Shown here: positions 1-5,548 of the stretch, piece after piece
Position numbering within the stretch: the first letter of the stretch is position 1
Layout of the letters: every line of letters starts with the position of its first letter
Source: CAZZKF01 sp964654995
GTDB taxonomy: Bacteria; Pseudomonadota; Alphaproteobacteria; CAZZKF01
Assembly: GCA_964654995.1 (NCBI GenBank)
Contig: CAZZKF010000092.1
Location: 1-7,916 of the forward strand
Direction: 5' to 3'
Length of the DNA: 7,916 nt
The notes under the pieces: generated by a model
What the model saw: the letters and a program-made list of their open reading frames with translations, nothing else
Databases searched by the model: none
What the model was told of the DNA's origin: nothing
Position numbers and translations under genes: made by a program

Positions 1-306
1 AGGCGCCAGCGGCGCCAGCGGGCGGGCGCCGAAGATCGAGATGAGGTAAAGCGTGCCGCAGAACAGCACGATGCCGGCGATGAACGCCCAGCCGGCGACG
101 GTGAGCACGGTGCGGTCGGAGACCATGGCGGCGAGCCAGGCAACGGCAAACAGGGCCAGTGCATGCCACATCTGATAGCGCGCCGCGGTCTCGAACATGG
201 CCAGGGCATCTTCCGTGATCCGCGATTTCAGTGCGTGCGCACCGATGGCGCCGGCGGCCACCGCCAGAAACCCGTTGATCGCCGCGGCGATCAGCCATAT
301 CCGCAT
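1..306 (-). CDS. DUF423 family small inner-membrane protein (C-terminus cut off by window edge)
   Basis: Translating the minus strand from the ATG at 304-306 gives 102 residues that run off the left edge with no stop. The protein starts MRIWLIAAAINGFLAVAAGA and continues with GAHALK, then YQMWHALALF and a Gly-rich membrane segment ending LFCGTLYLISIFG. This order (GAxGAHxLK, YQxxHALAL, LFxGxLYL) is the pattern of the DUF423/YgdD family, small proteins with about four membrane helices and no established function. Roughly the first three helices are visible and the last is missing. A strong ribosome site lies 5 bases upstream. The gene follows the small lipoprotein gene on the same strand after a 40-base gap that holds a hairpin, so co-transcription is possible but not certain. 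The family call is firm; the role is unknown. Confidence 0.85.
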   Translation of the reverse strand, partial: MRIWLIAAAINGFLAVAAGAIGAHALKSRITEDALAMFETAARYQMWHALALFAVAWLAAMVSDRTVLTVAGWAFIAGIVLFCGTLYLISIFGARPLAPLAP

Positions 307-311
307 GTTCG

Positions 312-319
312 CCTCTCCT
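312..319 (-). promoter_or_regulatory. Ribosome binding site of the DUF423 gene
   Basis: The minus strand reads AGGAGAGG, followed by 5 bases and the ATG at 306. It is a near-ideal Shine-Dalgarno sequence and fixes the start of the partial DUF423 gene. Confidence 0.75.
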
Positions 320-329
320 GATTCCGGCG

Positions 330-347
330 GCGGCGGCGAACCGCCGC
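330..347 (-). other. Perfect 7-bp GC hairpin with TTCG loop between two genes
   Basis: On the minus strand GCGGCGG and CCGCCGC flank a TTCG loop, giving seven G-C pairs. The hairpin begins at the last base of the lipoprotein stop codon (347) and ends before the ribosome site of the DUF423 gene. No run of T follows, so it does not look like a classical intrinsic terminator. It may instead protect the 3' end of the upstream message or dampen read-through. The fold is read directly; the role is inferred. Confidence 0.5.
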
Positions 348-715
348 TACTTCGGCTTGATCTTGCTGCAGTCGGCCTGGTTCTTGTCCATCACGAATCC
401 GCCCTTGCCGTCGGCGTAGTAGATCACCTGGGCAACCACATGCTTGCGCGAAAACGGCCGATAGGCCAGACAGCCGTCGGCATCGCGGCCCAATGGCACC
501 AGATAGAAGTCGGGGCCGCGGCGGATCGCCCCGTCCGGCAGCCCGACCTCGGTCTCGGGCAGTGGGATCGGCGGGTTCAGGCGCTCCGGCGTGCCGCGTC
601 CGGGCAGCGGCCGGGCAGATGGCGGCGCCGGCTCGCCGGACGGCGCCGCGGCACAGGCGGCCAGCGGCAACGCAATGCCGAAGAGGATCGGGATCAGGCT
701 TTGTCTGCGCATCAT
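347..715 (-). CDS. Small putative outer-membrane lipoprotein, function unknown
   Basis: The product has 122 residues and I do not recognise its family. It starts with a basic MMRR stretch and a hydrophobic segment ending in the lipobox LAAC (Cys21), so a lipidated mature protein of about 102 residues is expected. Residues 23-60 are rich in Pro, Gly and Ala and probably form a flexible tether. The C-terminal 55 or so residues look like a small folded domain with two Cys (82 and 116) that could form a disulfide in the periplasm; they contain GCLAYRPF and IYYADGKGGF. There are tandem ATG codons. The first (713-715) overlaps the stop of the upstream peptidase gene as TGATG and has GGAGG eight bases upstream, so it is the preferred start. 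The coupling suggests the protein works with the peptidase, for example as a partner or modulator, but nothing in the sequence proves this. The stop is TAG. Confidence 0.8.
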   Translation of the reverse strand: MMRRQSLIPILFGIALPLAACAAAPSGEPAPPSARPLPGRGTPERLNPPIPLPETEVGLPDGAIRRGPDFYLVPLGRDADGCLAYRPFSRKHVVAQVIYYADGKGGFVMDKNQADCSKIKPK

Positions 716-3048
716 CAGAACAGCCTCCGAAGCTCGAAATAGAGACTTACGGCCCCGTCCGCCCGGGCATTATGGCCGGGTTGGCGCTGATAGAGAAGAT
801 TGGTCTGCAAGGACAGACCATAAGGATTGCCGAGCCGGTAGGCGAGCTCGAAATCGAGCTCGCGGCCGCTGGGCGTGAGATCGAGCCGGCGCTGGCTGCG
901 CCGCACCCCGCCGTTGCGATAGTCGCGGGCGGTGGCGAGATCGAGAATGGCGCCGGCCCGCGTCACCCGCAGCGGCTGCGAAACCGCCAGCGCCAGACGG
1001 CCGCCGCCCGGCGCCTTGTTGAGAATGGCGGCGACGCTGAACGCCCGGGTGCGGATGGCCGACAGCCGGGTAATGACGCCGCCGGTGCGCGGGCCATTGG
1101 TCACGGTCAGCCCCTGGCTGAAGCGGCCGACCAGCGCCCAGTCGCGGCCGAGATCGAGGCTCGCCCCGGTGCCGGCGAAATAGGTGGTGGCGGCACCCAG
1201 CTCGCCGAAGCCGCCGCGCGTGCGGGTCGCCAGCGGGCCGGCGCGCTCGAGCACCAGGCCGGCCTCGAGGCCGAGCGAGGCGCGCTGACCGAAATGGCGG
1301 GTTGCCGAGAGCAGGGTGCCGAAGCCGCTGCCCAGGTGGTCGCCATAGCCGCTGCCGCCGGCCGCCGCCGAGACGCCGAGCTCGAAATCGCCGACGGCGA
1401 GATAGCTCAGCGAGGCCGCGACGTCATTGCCGGCGAGCCGCATGTGCGGGGCGCCCAGCCCGCCGCCGCTGAGCAGCGCGTTGCGGAAGTCGCGGGCGGC
1501 GGCCGGCACCGCGATATCCGCTGTCTCGCCGCGCCCGGTCGAGAAATTGAGCGCCAGGCGGGGGCTGACGCGAACATCGTAGGTCAGCGACGGGGCGCGC
1601 ACGCGCGGGCGCAGGCTGCGCTCCCATTCGCTCACCGCCGCCGGGGCATCGAACACCGCCTCGTCGATGAACGAGATGACAAAGCTCTGGCCGCCGGGCA
1701 GCGCCAGGGTCTGGCTCCGGCGGCCGACGAAATAGTGCAGCCGGGCATCGAGATCGGGGGCGGCGGCGGCGCGGCCGATCAACTGGCGCAGATCGAGGCG
1801 GAAGGGACGGCGGAAGCGGTCGAGCACGATGGCCTGGCCGAGGAAGGAGGCGCCCGTCAGGGCGTCGCCGAAGGCCGGGCCGAAGCTGAACGTGGTGGCC
1901 GTCACCGGCACCAGAAGCTCGGTCGCGGAGACGCCGGTCGGCATTGCCACCGGCCCGGCCGGCGCCAGCGCCCCGGTGAGATCAAGCGCCCCGCGCCCGA
2001 AGACGTCGTCGACGCCCGGCGCCCCGACATCGCGGGCCGAAGAGAGCAGCAGATCGGCAAGCTCGGCGCCGGTCAGATCGGGAAACAGATCGAGCAGCAA
2101 GGCCGCGGCGCCGGATACATGCGGGGCCGAAAACGACGTGCCGCTGACCCGGAACAGGGCACCGTTGAGCCCGGTGGTGACCACGTCGTCGCCCGGCGCC
2201 ACCAGAAAGTAATCCTGCAGATCGGTGCCGGCGCGATTGCTGAACGAGGCCAGCGCCCCGGTTCTGTCGACGGCGCCGACGACGATCACATGGCCGGCAA
2301 TGCTGGGGTCGCTGGCCAGGGTGGCGATGCTGTTGGTCGAGGCCAGCGCGCTTTCGTTGCCGGCCGAGACGACGACCAGGACATCGGCCGCGGCCGCCCG
2401 GCGAAAGGCGTTGAGCAGCGAAAAGCTCACCGGATCGGAGCTGCCGAGGCTGAGGTTGATGATCCGTGCCCCGAGATCGATGGCGCGGTTGACGCCGGCG
2501 GCCACATCGGTGTCGAGGAAGGTGCAATCCTGATCGCAGCTTCCCGGCTCGTCGGCCCGGAGCGAGAGAATCCTGGCGTCGAACGCCACCCCGTGGGCGC
2601 CGCGATTGTTGCGCTTGGCGGCGATGATGCCGGCAACCTGGGTGCCGTGACCGTCAATGTCGCGCTGTTGCGCCGGGTTTCCGGTGACGATGTTGGTGCT
2701 GCCGGAGACGAGCTTGCCGGAGAGATCGAAATGGCTGTCGTCAACGCCGGTATCGACCACCGCAACGGTGACGCCGGCGCCGGTGGCCCCGGCGTCATAG
2801 GCGTCGAGCGCGCCGATCGCATCGAGGCCCCAACTGCGGCGGAACTCGTCGGTATCGAATATGTTGGGATCCGGCGGTGGCGGTGGAGGTGGCGGTGGCG
2901 GCGCAGCGCCGACCCCGGTGCCGCCGGTAACCGGCGGCGGTCCACCGCCGCCGCAGGCGGCCAGCCCCACGGCAACGATGGCCAGCCAGGCGAACTGCCG
3001 GGCCAGCGGGCGGCCTCGGCGACGGATTTCGACGGGTGGGGCGACCAT
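715..3048 (-). CDS. Subtilisin-family (S8) serine peptidase, lipoprotein with autotransporter-like C-terminal barrel
   Basis: The product has 777 residues. Residues 1-31 form a lipoprotein signal with a basic start, a hydrophobic core and the lipobox LAAC (Cys32). A Gly/Pro linker with ten consecutive prolines (50-59) follows. The S8 domain spans about 70-360. Asp99 lies in VAVVDTG, His134 in DGHGTQVAG, the oxyanion Asn231 in SAGNE and the nucleophile Ser305 in GTSFSAPHVSG, so all catalytic residues are present. Cys171 and Cys175 may pair. Residues 480-777 are a series of amphipathic strands separated by turns, about 12 by eye, and the protein ends in SLYFELRRLF with a terminal Phe, as in many outer-membrane barrels. 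This layout resembles the subtilisin autotransporter lipoproteins SphB1 and NalP but is shorter than either. I infer a cell-surface peptidase that processes envelope or secreted proteins. The ATG at 3048 is the only Met that precedes the signal; the ribosome site there is weak. The stop overlaps the next gene by one base. Confidence 0.88.
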   Translation of the reverse strand: MVAPPVEIRRRGRPLARQFAWLAIVAVGLAACGGGGPPPVTGGTGVGAAPPPPPPPPPPDPNIFDTDEFRRSWGLDAIGALDAYDAGATGAGVTVAVVDTGVDDSHFDLSGKLVSGSTNIVTGNPAQQRDIDGHGTQVAGIIAAKRNNRGAHGVAFDARILSLRADEPGSCDQDCTFLDTDVAAGVNRAIDLGARIINLSLGSSDPVSFSLLNAFRRAAAADVLVVVSAGNESALASTNSIATLASDPSIAGHVIVVGAVDRTGALASFSNRAGTDLQDYFLVAPGDDVVTTGLNGALFRVSGTSFSAPHVSGAAALLLDLFPDLTGAELADLLLSSARDVGAPGVDDVFGRGALDLTGALAPAGPVAMPTGVSATELLVPVTATTFSFGPAFGDALTGASFLGQAIVLDRFRRPFRLDLRQLIGRAAAAPDLDARLHYFVGRRSQTLALPGGQSFVISFIDEAVFDAPAAVSEWERSLRPRVRAPSLTYDVRVSPRLALNFSTGRGETADIAVPAAARDFRNALLSGGGLGAPHMRLAGNDVAASLSYLAVGDFELGVSAAAGGSGYGDHLGSGFGTLLSATRHFGQRASLGLEAGLVLERAGPLATRTRGGFGELGAATTYFAGTGASLDLGRDWALVGRFSQGLTVTNGPRTGGVITRLSAIRTRAFSVAAILNKAPGGGRLALAVSQPLRVTRAGAILDLATARDYRNGGVRRSQRRLDLTPSGRELDFELAYRLGNPYGLSLQTNLLYQRQPGHNARADGAVSLYFELRRLF
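724..728 (-). promoter_or_regulatory. Ribosome binding site of the small lipoprotein gene
   Basis: The minus strand reads GGAGG, 8 bases before the ATG at 715. It lies inside the last codons of the peptidase gene, which encode LRRLF. Together with the TGATG overlap it supports both coupled and direct initiation of the small lipoprotein. Confidence 0.7.
2872..2901 (-). repeat. Low-complexity (CCN)10 tract coding polyproline
   Basis: Ten proline codons in a row (CCG, CCA and CCT mixed) lie between the lipidated N-terminus and the S8 domain of the peptidase. The codons are varied, so slippage-driven length change is less likely than in a pure repeat. Runs of proline slow ribosomes and normally need EF-P. 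At protein level it is probably a stiff spacer that holds the catalytic domain away from the membrane. Confidence 0.7.
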
Positions 3049-3142
3049 ACGGTTCGTGCGCTCTCGCCTGCTTCGGCCCCGGAAAGGCGGCCGCTGCCGG
3101 CGGCGTCCTCTGGCCTCTCGGGGCCGGTTCCAACGGGGACTG

Positions 3143-3166
3143 GTTATCTTAATCTTAATGATTACC
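3143..3166 (-). repeat. Four in-phase hexamers, possible operator at the peptidase promoter
   Basis: The minus strand reads GGTAAT, CATTAA, GATTAA and GATAAC end to end. Inside the block, 3150-3164 is an inverted repeat TAATC-N5-GATTA on the plus strand, and the minus strand contains TAATCATTA. Such phased A/T hexamers resemble the general design of Fur-type sites, but the match to any consensus is partial. The block overlaps the proposed -10 element and start point of the peptidase promoter, so a bound protein there would be expected to repress. Confidence 0.3.
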
Positions 3167-3190
3167 CGTTACACCTTTCGTGATTGTTAA
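3161..3190 (-). promoter_or_regulatory. Candidate sigma70-type promoter for the peptidase unit
   Basis: On the minus strand TTAACA (3190-3185, five of six to TTGACA) is followed after 18 bases by GGTAAT (3166-3161, four of six to TATAAT). Transcription would start near 3154 and leave an untranslated leader of about 105 bases. It is the best pair I found in the AT-rich block, but other weak -10-like words are present nearby. Confidence 0.35.
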
Positions 3191-3268
3191 TCGCTGCCGG
3201 CCGGTTTGGAAAGGGGGCGCGTGCAGGGAGCGCGAGAACACCGGGCCTGGGCCGGCGCAAACGAGGTT

Positions 3269-3297
3269 TTGACAGATGCGTCCGGGCGCCGCATATT
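3269..3297 (+). promoter_or_regulatory. Sigma70-type promoter of the response regulator gene
   Basis: A perfect TTGACA (3269-3274) is separated by exactly 17 bases from CATATT (3292-3297, four of six to TATAAT). The expected transcription start is near 3304, which leaves a leader of about 22 bases before the ATG at 3327. The upstream in-frame ATG at 3276 lies inside the promoter spacer and would not be transcribed from it. Confidence 0.6.
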
Positions 3298-3326
3298 CCG
3301 TGAAAACCCGAGGGCCTGATCCAGTC

Positions 3327-3719
3327 ATGAGTGAAAACAGACTGCTCGTCGTCGATGACGAACCCGATATCGGCGAATTCATTCGCACGGTTGCTGAAGG
3401 CGAAGGCTTTGCCGTCAAGGTGACATCGACGGCCAAGGATTTTCTGCAGGCGTTCGACGATTTTGCGCCGACCGCCATTTGTCTCGACGTGGTGATGCCG
3501 GATACCGACGGCATCGAGCTTCTCAAATATCTCGCCGACCGCAAATGCACGGCGTCGATTCTGGTGATCTCCGGCTATTCCAAGCTCTATCTCAGCAGCG
3601 CCGAAAACCTCGGCGAAGCCTTCGGCCTGCCTTATGTCAAGACACTCACCAAGCCGCTGGGCCTGGCGACGCTGCGCGATGCGCTGCGCGGCGTTCAGGT
3701 TGAGGCGTCGGCCTCCTGA
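3327..3719 (+). CDS. Stand-alone receiver-domain response regulator
   Basis: The 130-residue product is a single CheY-like receiver domain with no output domain. It opens MSENRLLVVDDEPDIGEF with the acidic pair Asp10 and Asp11. The phosphorylation site is Asp54 in ICLDVVMPDTDG, the switch Ser82 lies in VISGY, and the conserved Lys109-Pro110 lies in TLTKP, so it should be competent for phosphotransfer. It probably passes a signal by protein contact, as a phosphorelay intermediate or by controlling a partner enzyme; no kinase gene is adjacent. An in-frame ATG at 3276 would add 17 residues (MRPGAAYSVKTRGPDPV) and has GAGG nine bases upstream. I prefer 3327 because it matches the usual start of the fold and because 3276 sits inside the promoter. 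At 3327 the ribosome site is weak (GAGGG, 12 bases away). Three bases separate its stop from the convergent ATPase gene. Confidence 0.88.
   Translation: MSENRLLVVDDEPDIGEFIRTVAEGEGFAVKVTSTAKDFLQAFDDFAPTAICLDVVMPDTDGIELLKYLADRKCTASILVISGYSKLYLSSAENLGEAFGLPYVKTLTKPLGLATLRDALRGVQVEASAS
3696..3718. terminator. Possible weak hairpin at the convergent gene junction
   Basis: GAGGC (3702-3706) and GCCTC (3711-3715) flank a GTCG loop. CAG (3696-3698) and CTG (3716-3718) could extend the stem across a three-base bulge. It lies in the last codons of the response regulator gene, right before the converging ATPase gene. There is no T run on either strand, so termination by this hairpin alone is doubtful. 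Confidence 0.25.
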
Positions 3720-3722
3720 CAC

Positions 3723-4538
3723 TCACGCCACGCCGGGCAGATCGGTCTGATCCGGGGCCGGTCCGCTCGATCGGCTCCAGGGCACCAGATAAAGCCGCCC
3801 GCCGAACTCGCCGATCTGTGCCTCGACGCCATAGGCGGCCCGGATGTTGTCCGGGGTCAGCACCAGATTGGGCCGGCCATTGGCCAGCACCTGCCCGTCG
3901 TGCAGCATCACCACGCGATGGCAGAAGCGGGCGGCAAGGGTGAGATCGTGGAGCACCGCCACCACCCCGGCGCCGGCCTCGGCGCGGGCCCGCAGCAGAT
4001 CCATGACATGAAGCTGATGATAGGGATCGAGCGAGCTTGTCGGCTCATCGGCCAGCAGGATGTCGGGGCCGGCGGCGATCGCCCGGGCAAGCAGGACGCG
4101 GACCCGCTCGCCGCTCGATAGCGTCGTCATCCGGCGCCCGGCGAGATGGGCGATATCGGTGATTCGCATGGCGTTTTCCACCGCCGCATGGTCGAGATCG
4201 CGGCCGCCGCGACCGATGCCGCCGTGCGGCAGGCGGCCCAGCGCCACCACCCGGCGCACGGTCACCGGCCAGTGGCACGGCGCCCCGTTCGGCAGATAGG
4301 CCAGCGTCCGGGCGAGGCGGCGGCGATCGATGGCCGGAAGCGGCTCACGATCAAGCCGCACCGCACCGTCGTCCGGGGACAGCAGACCGGCCAGAACCCG
4401 CAGCAACGTCGTCTTGCCGGCACCGTTGGGGCCGATCAGGCCGACCAGCTCGCCGTTATCGACGCTGAAGGACACCTGGCGCAGCGCCGGCGTCTCGCCC
4501 AGGGTGACCGAAACCGCCTCGGCGATCAGGCAGGTCAT
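3723..4538 (-). CDS. ABC transporter ATP-binding protein, FecE/BtuD type (probable corrinoid importer)
   Basis: The 271-residue product is the cytoplasmic ATPase of a class II metal-chelate or cobalamin importer. Walker A is GPNGAGKT (36-43), the signature is LSSGE (140-144), Walker B is DILLADEP (159-166), the D-loop is SSLD (168-171) and the switch histidine is His197 in VLHDLT. HWPVTVRRVVALGRLPH (89-105) and LDPYHQL are typical of the cobalamin/iron-chelate subfamily. The Q-loop position reads AYLPN, with Asn84 where the family has Gln. The gene is last in the cobQ operon. Its ATG (4538) overlaps the permease stop as ATGA, with AAAGGAG five bases upstream. By homology alone the substrate could be corrinoid, heme or a siderophore; the linkage to cobQ favours corrinoid. 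Confidence 0.92.
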   Translation of the reverse strand: MTCLIAEAVSVTLGETPALRQVSFSVDNGELVGLIGPNGAGKTTLLRVLAGLLSPDDGAVRLDREPLPAIDRRRLARTLAYLPNGAPCHWPVTVRRVVALGRLPHGGIGRGGRDLDHAAVENAMRITDIAHLAGRRMTTLSSGERVRVLLARAIAAGPDILLADEPTSSLDPYHQLHVMDLLRARAEAGAGVVAVLHDLTLAARFCHRVVMLHDGQVLANGRPNLVLTPDNIRAAYGVEAQIGEFGGRLYLVPWSRSSGPAPDQTDLPGVA

Positions 4539-5548
4539 GGCGTCTCCTTTCGCATGGTCATCAGCAGATAGAGGAAGAAGGGGGCGCCGATCAAGGCGGT
4601 CAGCACCCCGACCTTGAGCTCGGTGCCGACCGAGATCAGCCGCACGCCGATATCGGCGAGCAGCAGCAGCGCGCCGCCGCCCAATGCGCTGACCGGCAGC
4701 AGCCGGCTCGGCACATGGCCGACCAGCGGGCGCAGCAGATGCGGCACCACCAGCCCGATGAAGGCGATGCCGCCGGTCACCGAGACGGCGGCGCCGACCG
4801 CCAGCGCGGTGCCGCCGATCACCCGGTAGCGCACCCAGCGCAGATCGAAGCCCAGGGTCTGAGCGGTTTCCTCGCCGAGCGTCAGGGCATCGAGCGCGCG
4901 GCCGGCAGCAAGCAGCAGGATCCAGCCCACCGCCATCACCGGCGCCACCAGCCGGACATGCTCGAAGCTGCGGTCGGCCAGCGAGCCGAGCAGCCAGAAG
5001 ACGATCTCCAGCGCCGCATAGGGGCTGGGCGCAAGATTAAGGGCCAATGCGGTGAGCGCGCCGGCGAAGCTGCTCACCGCCACCCCGGCCAGCACGATGG
5101 TGAGAATGCTGGCATAGCGCCCGGCCAGCAGATAAACCAGCGCCACCGCCAGCAAGGCGCCGGCAATGCCGCCCAGCGGCAGGGCCAGGGCGAAAGCGTC
5201 GGCGAAGCCGAAATAGAAGGCGATCACCGCGCCCAGCCCGGCGCTGCTGGAGACACCGATGATGCCGGGCTCGGCCAGCGGGTTGCGCAGCAGCCCTTGC
5301 AAGGCGGCGCCGGCAAGGCCCAGCGAGGCGCCGACGAGGAGCGCCAACAACGTGCGCGGCAGGCGGATCTCGCGCAGGATCAGGGCGGCGCTGCTATCGC
5401 CGCCGGCGCTCAGGGCGCCGATTGCTTCCGGCAACGACATCTTGACGTCGCCGGTCGCCAGCGAGGCCACGAACAGAACGACCAGAAGGCCGCTGACGAC
5501 AGCCAGGGTGGCGTAAAACAGCCGGTCTTCGCGGGCCGTGGTCATCAT
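4535..5548 (-). CDS. FecCD-family ABC transporter permease (probable corrinoid importer)
   Basis: The product is about 337 residues from the ATG at 5548, normal for this family, and strongly hydrophobic with about ten membrane helices. Family landmarks are EIRLPRTLLALLVGASLGLAG (60-80), LQGLLRNPLAEPGIIGVSSSAG (83-104), GEETAQTLG (225-233), GGIAFIGLVVPHLLRPLVGH (259-278), and LTALIGAPFFLYLL near the end. It would form the homodimeric membrane channel that pairs with the ATPase and takes substrate from the binding protein. The usual ELPVG before the last helix reads ELKVG. An in-frame ATG at 5611 would add 21 residues (MGVFRHRHCRGR...) that do not look like this family, so I chose 5548. A second ATG follows at 5545; both overlap the upstream TGA stop. 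GAGG lies ten bases before 5548. Confidence 0.92.
   Translation of the reverse strand: MMTTAREDRLFYATLAVVSGLLVVLFVASLATGDVKMSLPEAIGALSAGGDSSAALILREIRLPRTLLALLVGASLGLAGAALQGLLRNPLAEPGIIGVSSSAGLGAVIAFYFGFADAFALALPLGGIAGALLAVALVYLLAGRYASILTIVLAGVAVSSFAGALTALALNLAPSPYAALEIVFWLLGSLADRSFEHVRLVAPVMAVGWILLLAAGRALDALTLGEETAQTLGFDLRWVRYRVIGGTALAVGAAVSVTGGIAFIGLVVPHLLRPLVGHVPSRLLPVSALGGGALLLLADIGVRLISVGTELKVGVLTALIGAPFFLYLLMTMRKETP
4544..4550 (-). promoter_or_regulatory. Ribosome binding site of the ATPase gene
   Basis: The minus strand reads AAAGGAG, then 5 bases, then the ATG at 4538. It lies inside the last codons of the permease gene (MRKETP) and is the strongest ribosome site in the operon. Confidence 0.75.

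Larger units (their letters stand above)
3049..3326. other. Divergent intergenic control region
   Basis: This 278-base stretch separates the minus-strand peptidase gene from the plus-strand response regulator gene and holds no gene I can support. The half nearer the peptidase (3049-3140) is GC-rich leader sequence with only short possible stems, such as CGGCC at 3074-3078 against GGCCG at 3089-3093. Bases 3141-3190 are strikingly AT-rich for this genome and carry the peptidase-side promoter candidate and phased hexamers. The regulator promoter lies at 3269-3297. Confidence 0.7.

Noticed and set aside
3143..3166. A confident Fur box call at the AT-rich block.
   Set aside because: Only partial hexamer matches are visible, and iron regulators in Alphaproteobacteria use varied sites, so it is kept only as a possible operator.
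493..3183. An 896-codon open frame on the plus strand, antisense to the peptidase and lipoprotein genes.
   Set aside because: Its product is low-complexity Arg, Ala, Gly and Gln sequence with no recognisable fold, as expected opposite a GC-rich gene with biased third positions. The minus strand holds a clear S8 peptidase with intact catalytic motifs.
3162..3722. Minus-strand frames of 131 and 186 codons opposite the response regulator.
   Set aside because: The plus strand encodes an intact receiver domain with all key residues; the antisense products have no recognisable features.
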